From contig JAUXCK010000126.1 of the NCBI GenBank assembly GCA_030618925.1, positions 1 through 7,518 of the forward strand: a stretch of DNA of 7,518 nucleotides, in the 5' to 3' direction. The position numbers and the translations under genes are program-made. Origin of the DNA: Desulfobacteraceae bacterium. Its GTDB lineage: Bacteria; Desulfobacterota; Desulfobacteria; Desulfobacterales; SURF-7. Below the pieces are notes generated by a model. The model was not told the DNA's origin. It searched no databases and worked only from the letters and a program-made list of their open reading frames with translations. Below are positions 1 through 6,292 of the stretch, in pieces (position 1 is the first letter of the stretch; every line of letters begins with the position of its first letter).

Positions 1-828
1 GGGCTGGATGACCCGGACTGCGACTTTCGAAACGAAGACAATGACCCGACCTCAAAACTCTCTTCCCATGGGAACAGGGTGTGGGGCGTGCTGGCCGCCA
101 CCATGGACAATGACATCGGCATTGCCGGGGTGGCGGGCCATTGCAAAGTCATGCTGATCCGGGCAGGATTTCACAACACGGACGGTGTGGCGGTTCTGAG
201 TTCATCCCATATTGTCCAGGGCATCATCTATGCAACAGATAACGGTGCCCGTATCATCAACATCAGCTCGGGCAGCAGCCGGTACAGCGAGAGTTACAGG
301 GCCGGCCTGCAGTATGCCATCGGCAAAGGGGTACTGGTTGTGACAAGTGCGGGGAATGAAGGGGTTGATACACCTTGTTATCCGGCAGCCTATAACATGG
401 CCGGCATTTTGTCCGTGGGGGCATCAACCAGCCAGGACCTTTCAGCCGATTTTTCCAACCATGGAGACTGGGTGGATGTGTCAGCCCCCGGCCAGTATAT
501 CATGACAACGCTTCTGGATGATGGATACGGGACCACCCAGGGGACCTCATTTGCCGCCCCCCTGGCGGCAGGGGTGGCCGGGCTTTTGATTTCCAAGTAT
601 CCTTCCTGGACGCCGGCCATGGTTCAGGACCGGATAATGAACACGGTGGATATCTGCGAGGGTCTTTCCGGGGTAAACATCACATCAGGCAGGATAAATG
701 CCTATCGGGCCCTGACCGATCCATTGGTTGAGGGGTTATCCTGGGTCACGGAAGGGATCGGTCCGGCACCGGCTGTTTCAACAGGGACGGATTCCGGAGG
801 CGGCTGTTTTATCACTTCGGTAATGTAA
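1..828 (+). CDS. Subtilisin-like (S8) serine protease, C-terminal part; start lies upstream of window
   Basis: The reading frame is open from base 1 and gives 275 visible residues. Three subtilase landmarks are readable: the catalytic His in SSHGNRVWGVLAA (His23 of the visible part, bases 67-69), the oxyanion-hole Asn in TSAGNEG (Asn119) and the nucleophile in GTSFAAPLAAG (Ser183, bases 547-549). A typical subtilase C-terminal helix region ends in GRINAYRAL. The catalytic Asp and any signal peptide must lie before the window, so this is a partial gene, and the in-frame GTG at 79 is not the start because it falls after the catalytic His. The His motif is atypical: most family members read HGTHVAG. 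The protein ends in a linker and DSGGGCFITSVM, which resembles the start of the Gly-rich CFI-box C-terminal tail seen on many deltaproteobacterial exported proteins. It is most likely secreted or surface-associated; its substrate is unknown. The family call is secure. Confidence 0.93.
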   Translation, partial: GLDDPDCDFRNEDNDPTSKLSSHGNRVWGVLAATMDNDIGIAGVAGHCKVMLIRAGFHNTDGVAVLSSSHIVQGIIYATDNGARIINISSGSSRYSESYRAGLQYAIGKGVLVVTSAGNEGVDTPCYPAAYNMAGILSVGASTSQDLSADFSNHGDWVDVSAPGQYIMTTLLDDGYGTTQGTSFAAPLAAGVAGLLISKYPSWTPAMVQDRIMNTVDICEGLSGVNITSGRINAYRALTDPLVEGLSWVTEGIGPAPAVSTGTDSGGGCFITSVM

Positions 829-891
829 TAAAAACCTGTCCAAAGGAAGATGGGGCTGTGCATCCCTCCTGATGGGTGATTGTTTCGTCTC

Positions 892-920
892 TTGACACAC
901 CACTGCAATTCAGGCATACT
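892..920 (+). promoter_or_regulatory. Sigma70-type promoter for the sugar dehydrogenase (and possibly ydbH-ynbE-ydbL)
   Basis: A perfect -35 box TTGACA at 892-897 is followed by a 17-base spacer and CATACT at 915-920, which matches the -10 consensus TATAAT at four of six positions. Transcription would start near 927 and run towards the dehydrogenase at 1137. No other promoter candidate in the gap is as good. Prediction from sequence only. Confidence 0.6.
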
Positions 921-924
921 GAAT
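908..924. promoter_or_regulatory. Inverted repeat overlapping the -10 box, candidate operator
   Basis: ATTCAG GCATA CTGAAT is a perfect 6-bp inverted repeat with a 5-base centre. It covers the whole -10 hexamer (915-920) of the promoter above. A repressor dimer bound here would block RNA polymerase. No regulator gene is visible in the window, so the binding protein is unknown. A chance repeat cannot be excluded. Confidence 0.4.
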
Positions 925-1125
925 CCCAAAATTTTAACCGCCGTCCAACAACCAAGATCAGCTCATAAATAAAAATTCTAATAATAAAGACTTCGACCGG
1001 TAGTACACCCGATTCTCACATCCCCACACGGCCGACTGGCTGACTGCCACTCATTTTCGTAAATTTTTTGGGGTGTGCGCTTGAGTAAATTATACATCCC
1101 CTGAAACCCCTTGTGAACACTAATG

Positions 1126-1130
1126 AAAGG
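1126..1130 (+). promoter_or_regulatory. Ribosome binding site that decides the dehydrogenase start
   Basis: AAAGG stands 6 bases before the ATG at 1137. The alternative in-frame GTG at 1113 is preceded by CTGAAACCCCTT, which has no Shine-Dalgarno match, so the ATG at 1137 is chosen. Confidence 0.6.
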
Positions 1131-1136
1131 ACAAAT

Positions 1137-2816
1137 ATGATAGTTTCAAAAAAACCGATCCCTGACACCGTTTACACCCAAGAAACATTTTCCGTCTGCC
1201 CGGCCGGCGAAAAATTTCCTCTGCCCGGGGAAGACGATTATGAAAAAGAAAGAAAAAAACTTCAAACCATAGTTGATGAACAACGCGCCAAAAAAAGAGA
1301 GATCGTCGTCGTCATGGGTGTTGGTTTTGTAGGCGCGGTTATGGCCGGCGTAGTAGCAGATTCTGTTGACCCGGAAACCGGCAAGCCGACCAAGTTTGTC
1401 ATTGGCATGCAGCGCCCGTCAATAAGGTCCTTTTGGAAAATACCCTATCTCAACCGCGGGGTTGCACCTGTTGAAGCAGAAGACCCGGAGGTCGCACCAA
1501 TGATCCATCGTTGTGTTCTTGAAAAAAAGACAATGATGGCCACATTCAGCTACGATGCCCTGTCCCTCGCGGATGTGGTTGTTGTCGATGTTCAATGTGA
1601 CTATCACAAAGAAACCCTGGGCAATGTCCGGCAGGGCAAGGCGGATATTGCGGCGCTTGAGGACAGTTTGAAAATCATCGGCGAAAAAATCAACCCTGAA
1701 TGCCTGGTTTTAATAGAAACAACCGTACCGCCGGGAACCACCGAGTACGTTGCTTACCCAACAATTAAAAAAGCATTTGAACAGCGCGGGCTGAAAGATT
1801 CTGAGCCGCTTCTTGCCCACTCTTTTGAGCGCGTCATGCCCGGACGAAACTACGTTTCTTCAATTCGAGACTTCTGGCGTGTCTGCAGCGGGATTAATGA
1901 CACGGCGCGGGAACGGGTGACACGCTTTCTATCAGGCGTCCTCAATGTGGACGAATATCCGCTGACCGTTCTTGATCGTCCGATTGAAAGTGAAACCTGT
2001 AAAATCGTGGAAAACTCCTACAGGGCTACGATCCTTGCATTTTTGCATGAATGGAGCCTGTTTTCCGAAAAAAATGGTGTGGATTTGACAAAAATCATCG
2101 AAGCCATAAAAATTCGGCCGACCCATTCCAATTTAATCTTTCCTGGACCCGGCATCGGCGGATACTGTCTGCCGAAGGATGGGGGACTGGGTATCTGGGC
2201 CTATCATACCCTTATGGGATTTGAAGATGATATTTTTAAAATAACCCCCCTGGCCATAGATATCAATGATACCCGGGGACTTCGCGCGGCACAACTGACA
2301 AGAGATGCACTGAGAAATATGGGCAAAATCGTGGCGGCATCAAAGATCGCTGTTCTGGGTGCTTCCTATCGGGAAGATGTGGGCGATACACGCTACAGCG
2401 GCTCTGAAATCGTTGTCCGGAAAATAGCCGAGATGGGCGGTGACGTGATTGTTCACGACCCCTATGTAAAACACTGGTGGGAATTTGAAAAACAGGATAC
2501 TTATCCATCGCCAGGTCATAGCATGGCAAGATATTTCAGAAATCAGGAGCGCCTCAGTGAATTAAGTGTTCATAAGGACCTGGCTGAATGCCTGAAAGGA
2601 GCGGATGCAGTTCTATTTGCGGTCAGGCATCAGGCCTACCTGAAACTGAACCCAAAATCCGTTGTCGAAATGACGGGCCAGCCGGCCGCGATTATTGATT
2701 GTTTTTCCATCCTTGATGATCAGGACATCCGTCAGTATTTTGAACTCGGTTGTGAAGTCAAGGGATTGGGCCGCGGCCATGTGAAACGGATCAAGGATGA
2801 CGTCAGAGGCGCATAA
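1137..2816 (+). CDS. Nucleotide-sugar 6-dehydrogenase (UDP-glucose/UDP-ManNAc dehydrogenase superfamily), extended form
   Basis: This 559-residue cytoplasmic enzyme would oxidise the C6 hydroxyl of an NDP-sugar to a carboxylate in two NAD(P)-dependent steps, giving a uronic-acid precursor for surface polysaccharide. Visible motifs, in order: Rossmann GVGFVG (about 61-66), ETTVPPGTT (Glu194), SFERVMPG (Glu231), ETCKIVENSYRA with the catalytic Lys289 and Asn293, GPGIGGYCLPKD with the catalytic Cys344, and GASYREDVGDTRYSG (408-422), the C-terminal-domain signature with Arg419. All three domains and the catalytic Lys and Cys are intact, so it should be active. It is about 100 residues longer than usual. 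It has a charged N-terminal extension of roughly 55 residues before the Rossmann fold and an aromatic-rich insertion after DPY (about 443-475). The usual acidic residue at the end of strand 2 is replaced (GMQR, Gln92). The substrate (UDP-Glc, UDP-GlcNAc or UDP-ManNAc) cannot be read from the sequence. The next gene starts 43 bases downstream. Confidence 0.93.
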   Translation: MIVSKKPIPDTVYTQETFSVCPAGEKFPLPGEDDYEKERKKLQTIVDEQRAKKREIVVVMGVGFVGAVMAGVVADSVDPETGKPTKFVIGMQRPSIRSFWKIPYLNRGVAPVEAEDPEVAPMIHRCVLEKKTMMATFSYDALSLADVVVVDVQCDYHKETLGNVRQGKADIAALEDSLKIIGEKINPECLVLIETTVPPGTTEYVAYPTIKKAFEQRGLKDSEPLLAHSFERVMPGRNYVSSIRDFWRVCSGINDTARERVTRFLSGVLNVDEYPLTVLDRPIESETCKIVENSYRATILAFLHEWSLFSEKNGVDLTKIIEAIKIRPTHSNLIFPGPGIGGYCLPKDGGLGIWAYHTLMGFEDDIFKITPLAIDINDTRGLRAAQLTRDALRNMGKIVAASKIAVLGASYREDVGDTRYSGSEIVVRKIAEMGGDVIVHDPYVKHWWEFEKQDTYPSPGHSMARYFRNQERLSELSVHKDLAECLKGADAVLFAVRHQAYLKLNPKSVVEMTGQPAAIIDCFSILDDQDIRQYFELGCEVKGLGRGHVKRIKDDVRGA

Positions 2817-2842
2817 CGATTTGGATCAGCAGGAACAGGTTG

Positions 2843-2863
2843 ATGAATGAAACAAGAGCATGA
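2843..2863 (+). other. Possible 6-codon leader ORF overlapping the ydbH start (translational coupling)
   Basis: ATG at 2843 opens a six-codon frame (MNETRA) whose TGA at 2861-2863 overlaps the ydbH ATG at 2860 in an ATGA arrangement. AGGA at 2831-2834 sits 8 bases before this ATG, whereas the ydbH ATG has no properly spaced Shine-Dalgarno sequence of its own. Ribosomes finishing the mini-ORF could restart on ydbH. This is speculative, because such short frames arise easily by chance. Confidence 0.25.
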
Positions 2864-5622
2864 TACAGCTTAAACGAAAATTATCCCGGTCAATTGTTTA
2901 CCTTCTCCTGGTGATTTCCGTTCCTGTCGGCATACTGCTTGCCGGGTATTGGGTTCTGCCGGTCTATATTGAATCAAAATTAATTCCAAAACTGTTTGAA
3001 AAAATCGGCATCTCCCCCCTTGAGTGTCGAATCCGCAGACTCGATTTTTCAGGGCTGGATGCAGGGCCGATTCGATTCGGAAACGAAAAAGACACCGCCC
3101 TACTGATCCGCACGCTGCAGATCGATTATGCCTTCAAAGAGCTCCTTCAAAAACGGGTTAAAAACGTCCGATTCACAGGAGTCACACTACGCTGTGCTTT
3201 TGAGGACGGTCTTCTTACCTTTCCCGGGCTTTATCTTACACCCATTCTGGCGAATCTGAAACAAGCGCCCGATCCACAGCAGGCCCATGAGACCGGTCCG
3301 TTGGAAATGATGCCGGACCGGATAGAAGTGCGCAGCGGAACCCTCATTCTTGAATTCAAACAACTCGATTACAGAATCCCTTTTGAACTTGTCATCAAAC
3401 CGGGAAATGACGGGCTTTTAAAAGGAATGCTTTGGATATACCCCCGCGGCCAGAAGCTTGCCATTACGGCAGATCTGTTTCTTGAACCCAACACCGCCAG
3501 ATTGACACTGGTTTCGGATTCAATCCAGCTCCACAGATTTTCAGATCTAACCGCCTGGCTGCCGGATCTACATCTATCTGGAGAAATTGATATTAAAGCA
3601 GACGCCGGTATCTCTCTTTCACCCTTTTCATTAAATTTTCTCGATGCTGTTCTATCCTGGAAAAATGCGTCTGTTGACTATAACGCTATCCAGATGAGGC
3701 CCGGGGGAGCGCTTGATCAAATCGGAGAACCTTTGACGATTCATCTTAAAGGCGGGAAGTCGGGCATCTGGCATCTGGAATCAACTGCTTTTTCTTTCAC
3801 ATCGCCACTCCCCTTGGCGCTGTCAGACCTTCACCTTGATATCAATACGAATGAAAAAGCGACCCGGGCCACCGGCCGCGCCCGCCTTGGATTGAAAAAA
3901 TCTCCTCCGGAATTTTCAGGCCCGATCTCCATCCAGAAGGATACAGACACTGCCCTCCATTTTTCCGCAAGCATCACAGAAACCGGAAAATGGATTGCAG
4001 AGATATCAAACAAGGTTCAGAACAAGTCTGCGACAGAAATAGAGAAGTGTCATCTGAAAATGAATGGGGCAAACTTTTTTTCAGAGACACCGGTTGTCTT
4101 CATTTCGGCATCAGGTGAGGGGCAGAAAGGAGTTGCCCGGCTGGAGGCAACCACCCACAACATACTTCTGGAAAATGGTGAAACAAACCTTAAAATCCCC
4201 TTGTTTCGCACCATTGGTGATGTGATGATTGATGGCGACCGGGTGATGGCGAAATTTAAAATGACCCTTCCAGACACCAGAATCGATAGTGACAGTATGC
4301 TCGCCACCATACCCCATGTTTCCTTTTCAGGTGACATTCAAAAATCAAAGCACCACTCACCACGGTTTAACGGTTTTTTTGAATTCTCAAAAATGTCTTT
4401 GGTTGACACGGCTTCTTTGATAAAAATTGAGGGGGCCGGATGCAGTGTCCCGGTCAGATGGCCGGAAAGCACGCCGGGGAAAAGCGGCAATTTCGCCATA
4501 GACCGGTTCTGGTTTTCTGACCACCTGTTGGGCTCCATCAATGGAACCCTCCGCCAAAAAAATATGGGTGTTCTATTTTCAGGCACCCATGACAATACAC
4601 TTTTACCCGGCCTCAAGGCCCTTTTTTCAGGAAAAATACTGAAGCAGGCTGACGGCAGGCAAACTGCGGAATTGTCATTTGAAATCCCGACGCTCACTCT
4701 GGAATCCGGTGTCGACCTGGAACAATTTTTCCCTGCAGCCAAAGGCATTACATTTACCGGGACCCTCTCAGCCAGGGGGGGCATTAAAACAGAAAATTCG
4801 AACCTGGAAGGCGTGGCAGAGGTCCGCATTGATGGCGGCGCCGTCATGCTGGAAGAATACAATATGTCTATTGAAGGCATTGAGACAATCGTTCAATTGC
4901 CGGACCTGATCCATTTCCGAAGCAGGCCTGATCAACGCATCTGTTTTAAAAAAGCTGCTTTTGGAACCATCGCCATGACGAGTGGAAAGATTCATTTCCA
5001 GATTGAATCGCCCACCTCGTTTTTCATTGAAAAAAGCAGTTTTAACTGGTGTAATGGAAATGTGGATACCCAATCTTTCCGGATCATACCGGATTCCGAT
5101 GATTACAGCCTGACGCTTTATTGCAGCCGACTGGACCTGGCCATGATGCTGGGTCAGCTGGGTGACATGAATGCTGAAGGAAAGGGAACGGTCAACGGCA
5201 AGATACCCCTTGATGTCAGAAACGGCAAAATAAAAATTGTAGATGGATTTTTAAATTCAGTACCGGGTGATGGCGGGAGCATCCGGCTTAAGGGGACAGA
5301 GACGCTTGCCAAAGGGCTCTTAACCGACTCACCCCAGTTTGGACAGCTTGAACTCGCTCTCGAAGCACTCAAAGATTATGAATATAAATGGGCAAAGCTG
5401 GAATTGAACTCTGAAGAGGACACCCTTTTAATGCGGCTCCAGTTTGACGGGAAACCGGCCAGGCCCTTGCCCTTTGAATTCAGCCCGGAACTGGGTGGAT
5501 TTGCCAGGATTGAATCCGGAAAAGCAGGATCCCTGTTCCAGGGGATCAGTCTGGATATCAATCTAAAACTTCCGCTAAACGAGATTTTGCGGTATAAGGG
5601 TGTGCTCAATATGATACAGTAA
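2860..5622 (+). CDS. ydbH: YdbH-like AsmA-family intermembrane phospholipid transport protein
   Basis: This 920-residue protein starts with a basic stretch (MIQLKRKLSRS) and one membrane helix (about 12-34). A very long periplasmic part follows, with alternating beta-strand character throughout, as expected for an AsmA-like groove protein. The C-terminal part resembles E. coli YdbH (879 aa, DctA-YdbH domain), as remembered. Examples are GNVDTQSFRI, the stretch NGKIPLDVRNGKIKIVDGFL (about 778-797), and the ALKDYEYKWAKLELN region near 835-850. In E. coli, YdbH is one of three AsmA-like proteins, with TamB and YhdP, that move phospholipids to the outer membrane, and it bridges the periplasm together with the lipoprotein YnbE. 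The two following genes match ynbE and ydbL, which strongly supports the call. The ATG at 2860 is the only start that keeps the positive residues before the helix, since an in-frame stop lies at 2848-2850. It lacks a good ribosome site. Membership is secure; function is inferred from E. coli. Confidence 0.88.
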   Translation: MIQLKRKLSRSIVYLLLVISVPVGILLAGYWVLPVYIESKLIPKLFEKIGISPLECRIRRLDFSGLDAGPIRFGNEKDTALLIRTLQIDYAFKELLQKRVKNVRFTGVTLRCAFEDGLLTFPGLYLTPILANLKQAPDPQQAHETGPLEMMPDRIEVRSGTLILEFKQLDYRIPFELVIKPGNDGLLKGMLWIYPRGQKLAITADLFLEPNTARLTLVSDSIQLHRFSDLTAWLPDLHLSGEIDIKADAGISLSPFSLNFLDAVLSWKNASVDYNAIQMRPGGALDQIGEPLTIHLKGGKSGIWHLESTAFSFTSPLPLALSDLHLDINTNEKATRATGRARLGLKKSPPEFSGPISIQKDTDTALHFSASITETGKWIAEISNKVQNKSATEIEKCHLKMNGANFFSETPVVFISASGEGQKGVARLEATTHNILLENGETNLKIPLFRTIGDVMIDGDRVMAKFKMTLPDTRIDSDSMLATIPHVSFSGDIQKSKHHSPRFNGFFEFSKMSLVDTASLIKIEGAGCSVPVRWPESTPGKSGNFAIDRFWFSDHLLGSINGTLRQKNMGVLFSGTHDNTLLPGLKALFSGKILKQADGRQTAELSFEIPTLTLESGVDLEQFFPAAKGITFTGTLSARGGIKTENSNLEGVAEVRIDGGAVMLEEYNMSIEGIETIVQLPDLIHFRSRPDQRICFKKAAFGTIAMTSGKIHFQIESPTSFFIEKSSFNWCNGNVDTQSFRIIPDSDDYSLTLYCSRLDLAMMLGQLGDMNAEGKGTVNGKIPLDVRNGKIKIVDGFLNSVPGDGGSIRLKGTETLAKGLLTDSPQFGQLELALEALKDYEYKWAKLELNSEEDTLLMRLQFDGKPARPLPFEFSPELGGFARIESGKAGSLFQGISLDINLKLPLNEILRYKGVLNMIQ

Positions 5623-5634
5623 CTCATGAATTTA

Positions 5635-5640
5635 AGGAGA
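5635..5640 (+). promoter_or_regulatory. Ribosome binding site of the ynbE-like gene
   Basis: AGGAGA lies 6 bases before the ATG at 5647. It selects that start over the in-frame ATG at 5626, which lies upstream of this site and would add seven residues (MNLRRTT) before the lipoprotein signal. Confidence 0.7.
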
Positions 5641-5646
5641 ACCACT

Positions 5647-5859
5647 ATGCTCAAAAAAATGCTGCTCATCACGATAACAGGGGTTGCTCTGCTAATGCTA
5701 TCCTGCAGCCATTCAGTAGAGGTTAAGCCGGTTGAGATCAAACCAATCCATATTACCATAGATATAAATGTAAAGATTGACCAGGCTTTGGACGACTTCT
5801 TCGATGAAATTGATGCGGCAGAAGAAGAGATTGATGAAACTTCCAATACCCGGAATTAG
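5647..5859 (+). CDS. ynbE: YnbE-like outer-membrane lipoprotein
   Basis: This 70-residue protein has a lipoprotein signal peptide: MLKK, a hydrophobic core (5-18) and a lipobox-like LMLSC with the lipidated Cys at position 20. Ser at +2 favours outer-membrane sorting under the E. coli rule. The mature part is only 51 residues. It begins SHSVEVKPVEIKPIHITIDINVKID, resembling E. coli YnbE (Cys, short Pro-containing stretch, then alternating hydrophobics ITINMNVKIE). In E. coli the YnbE strand stacks onto the C-terminal end of YdbH to complete the bridge to the outer membrane. Here the tail after residue 45 is strongly acidic (DDFFDEIDAAEEEIDE). The gene starts 24 bases after ydbH and ends 34 bases before the ydbL-like gene, as in an operon. 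Small size limits similarity evidence, but signal peptide, motif and gene order agree. Confidence 0.85.
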   Translation: MLKKMLLITITGVALLMLSCSHSVEVKPVEIKPIHITIDINVKIDQALDDFFDEIDAAEEEIDETSNTRN

Positions 5860-5881
5860 GACTGCCGCTTTTACTGAAAAC

Positions 5882-5887
5882 AAGGAG
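5882..5887 (+). promoter_or_regulatory. Ribosome binding site of the ydbL-like gene
   Basis: AAGGAG lies 6 bases before the ATG at 5894. It selects that start over upstream in-frame codons such as the ATG at 5777, which overlap the ynbE-like gene and would bury the signal peptide. Confidence 0.7.
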
Positions 5888-5893
5888 ATTCAA

Positions 5894-6271
5894 ATGATAA
5901 AAATAAAAAACATTGTCAAGATCACTATTGTCGCCCTGATGGGTGTGTTGATTGTCAACTCGAACAGTTTTTCTGCAGGCATCAAGGAAAGAATGAAGGC
6001 GCGCGTCCCGGAGATCAAAGCGCTCAAGGAGGCGGGTGTCGTTGGCGAAAACAACATGGGGTACCTGGAAATTCTCGGTAATCGCCCGAAGCAGAATGAC
6101 GTTGTGGCTGCTGAAAACAAAGACCGGAAAAAAGTGTATTCGGCCATTGCAAAACAGCAAGGGGCGACTGCCGACAGCGTGGGAAAAAGACGGGCAATAC
6201 AAATTGCAGGCAAGACGAATCCCGGAGAATGGCTCCAGGATAAAGACGGAAAATGGGTTCAGAAAAAATGA
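5894..6271 (+). CDS. ydbL: YdbL-like periplasmic protein, DUF1318 family
   Basis: This 125-residue protein has a Sec-type signal peptide: basic MIKIKNIVK, a hydrophobic core to about residue 21, and likely cleavage near SFSA (25-28). The mature part carries the DUF1318 pattern as remembered from E. coli YdbL: AGVVGENNMGYLEI (47-60; E. coli has GRVGETFNGYL), then VAAENKDRKKVYSAIAKQQG (E. coli VEDINAERKASYQQLAKQ), and a C-terminal NPGEWLQDKDGKWVQKK (109-125; E. coli KPGEYVQGINGKWVRK). In E. coli, YdbL is reported to modulate the YdbH-YnbE complex, probably by acting on YnbE assembly; that role is carried over here by inference. It is slightly longer than E. coli YdbL, with a charged helix-like stretch (29-46) after the signal. 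It is the last gene of the plus-strand block and ends 21 bases from the convergent ATPase gene. Confidence 0.88.
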   Translation: MIKIKNIVKITIVALMGVLIVNSNSFSAGIKERMKARVPEIKALKEAGVVGENNMGYLEILGNRPKQNDVVAAENKDRKKVYSAIAKQQGATADSVGKRRAIQIAGKTNPGEWLQDKDGKWVQKK

Positions 6272-6292
6272 AGGCGCGCCTGAGCTTGGTCT
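6272..6292. other. Short convergent intergenic spacer, no clear terminator
   Basis: Only 21 bases separate the two convergent stop codons. They include the perfect palindrome AGGCGCGCCT (6272-6281), but it has no loop and no T-run follows. The nearby imperfect pairing CTGAG/CTTCAG is too weak to call a terminator, so transcripts from the two strands may overlap at their 3' ends. Confidence 0.4.

Larger units (their letters stand above)
829..1136. other. Intergenic region upstream of the sugar dehydrogenase
   Basis: This 308-base stretch has no convincing gene on either strand. It holds the promoter and inverted repeat listed separately, an AT-rich patch around 965-990, and a second weak promoter-like pair nearer the gene (TTGGGG at 1068-1073, 17 bases, TATACA at 1091-1096). 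If transcription starts near 927, the dehydrogenase mRNA has a leader of about 210 bases. I could not fold that leader into a recognisable riboswitch. I also see no clear intrinsic terminator for the protease: the short GATG/CATC pairings around 849-875 lack a following T-run. Confidence 0.6.

Noticed and set aside
800..900. Frameshift in the protease tail hiding a longer CFI-box region
   Set aside because: Neither alternative frame after GGGCFI gives the expected ATAAYGS-like continuation, so a simple one-base frameshift is not supported.
996..1003. ACCGGTAG, resembling the RfaH ops element core (GGCGGTAG) ahead of a polysaccharide-type gene
   Set aside because: Only six of eight bases match, the downstream bases do not fit, and no RfaH-like gene or full JUMPstart region is visible. 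Chance similarity is likely.
1020..1070. Attenuator made of the GGC...GCC pairing at 1030-1049 followed by the T-run at 1064-1069
   Set aside because: The stem is only three to four pairs, and the T-run starts about 14 bases after it, so it does not fit an intrinsic terminator.
1113..1136. GTG at 1113 as an earlier start for the dehydrogenase
   Set aside because: No ribosome site precedes it, whereas the ATG at 1137 has AAAGG at correct spacing.
4338..4880. 180-codon minus-strand open frame inside ydbH
   Set aside because: It is fully antisense to a well-supported gene, has no recognisable motif, and is best explained as a shadow of ydbH codon use. The same holds for the minus-strand frames at 5376-5846, 5753-6202 and 2263-2529.
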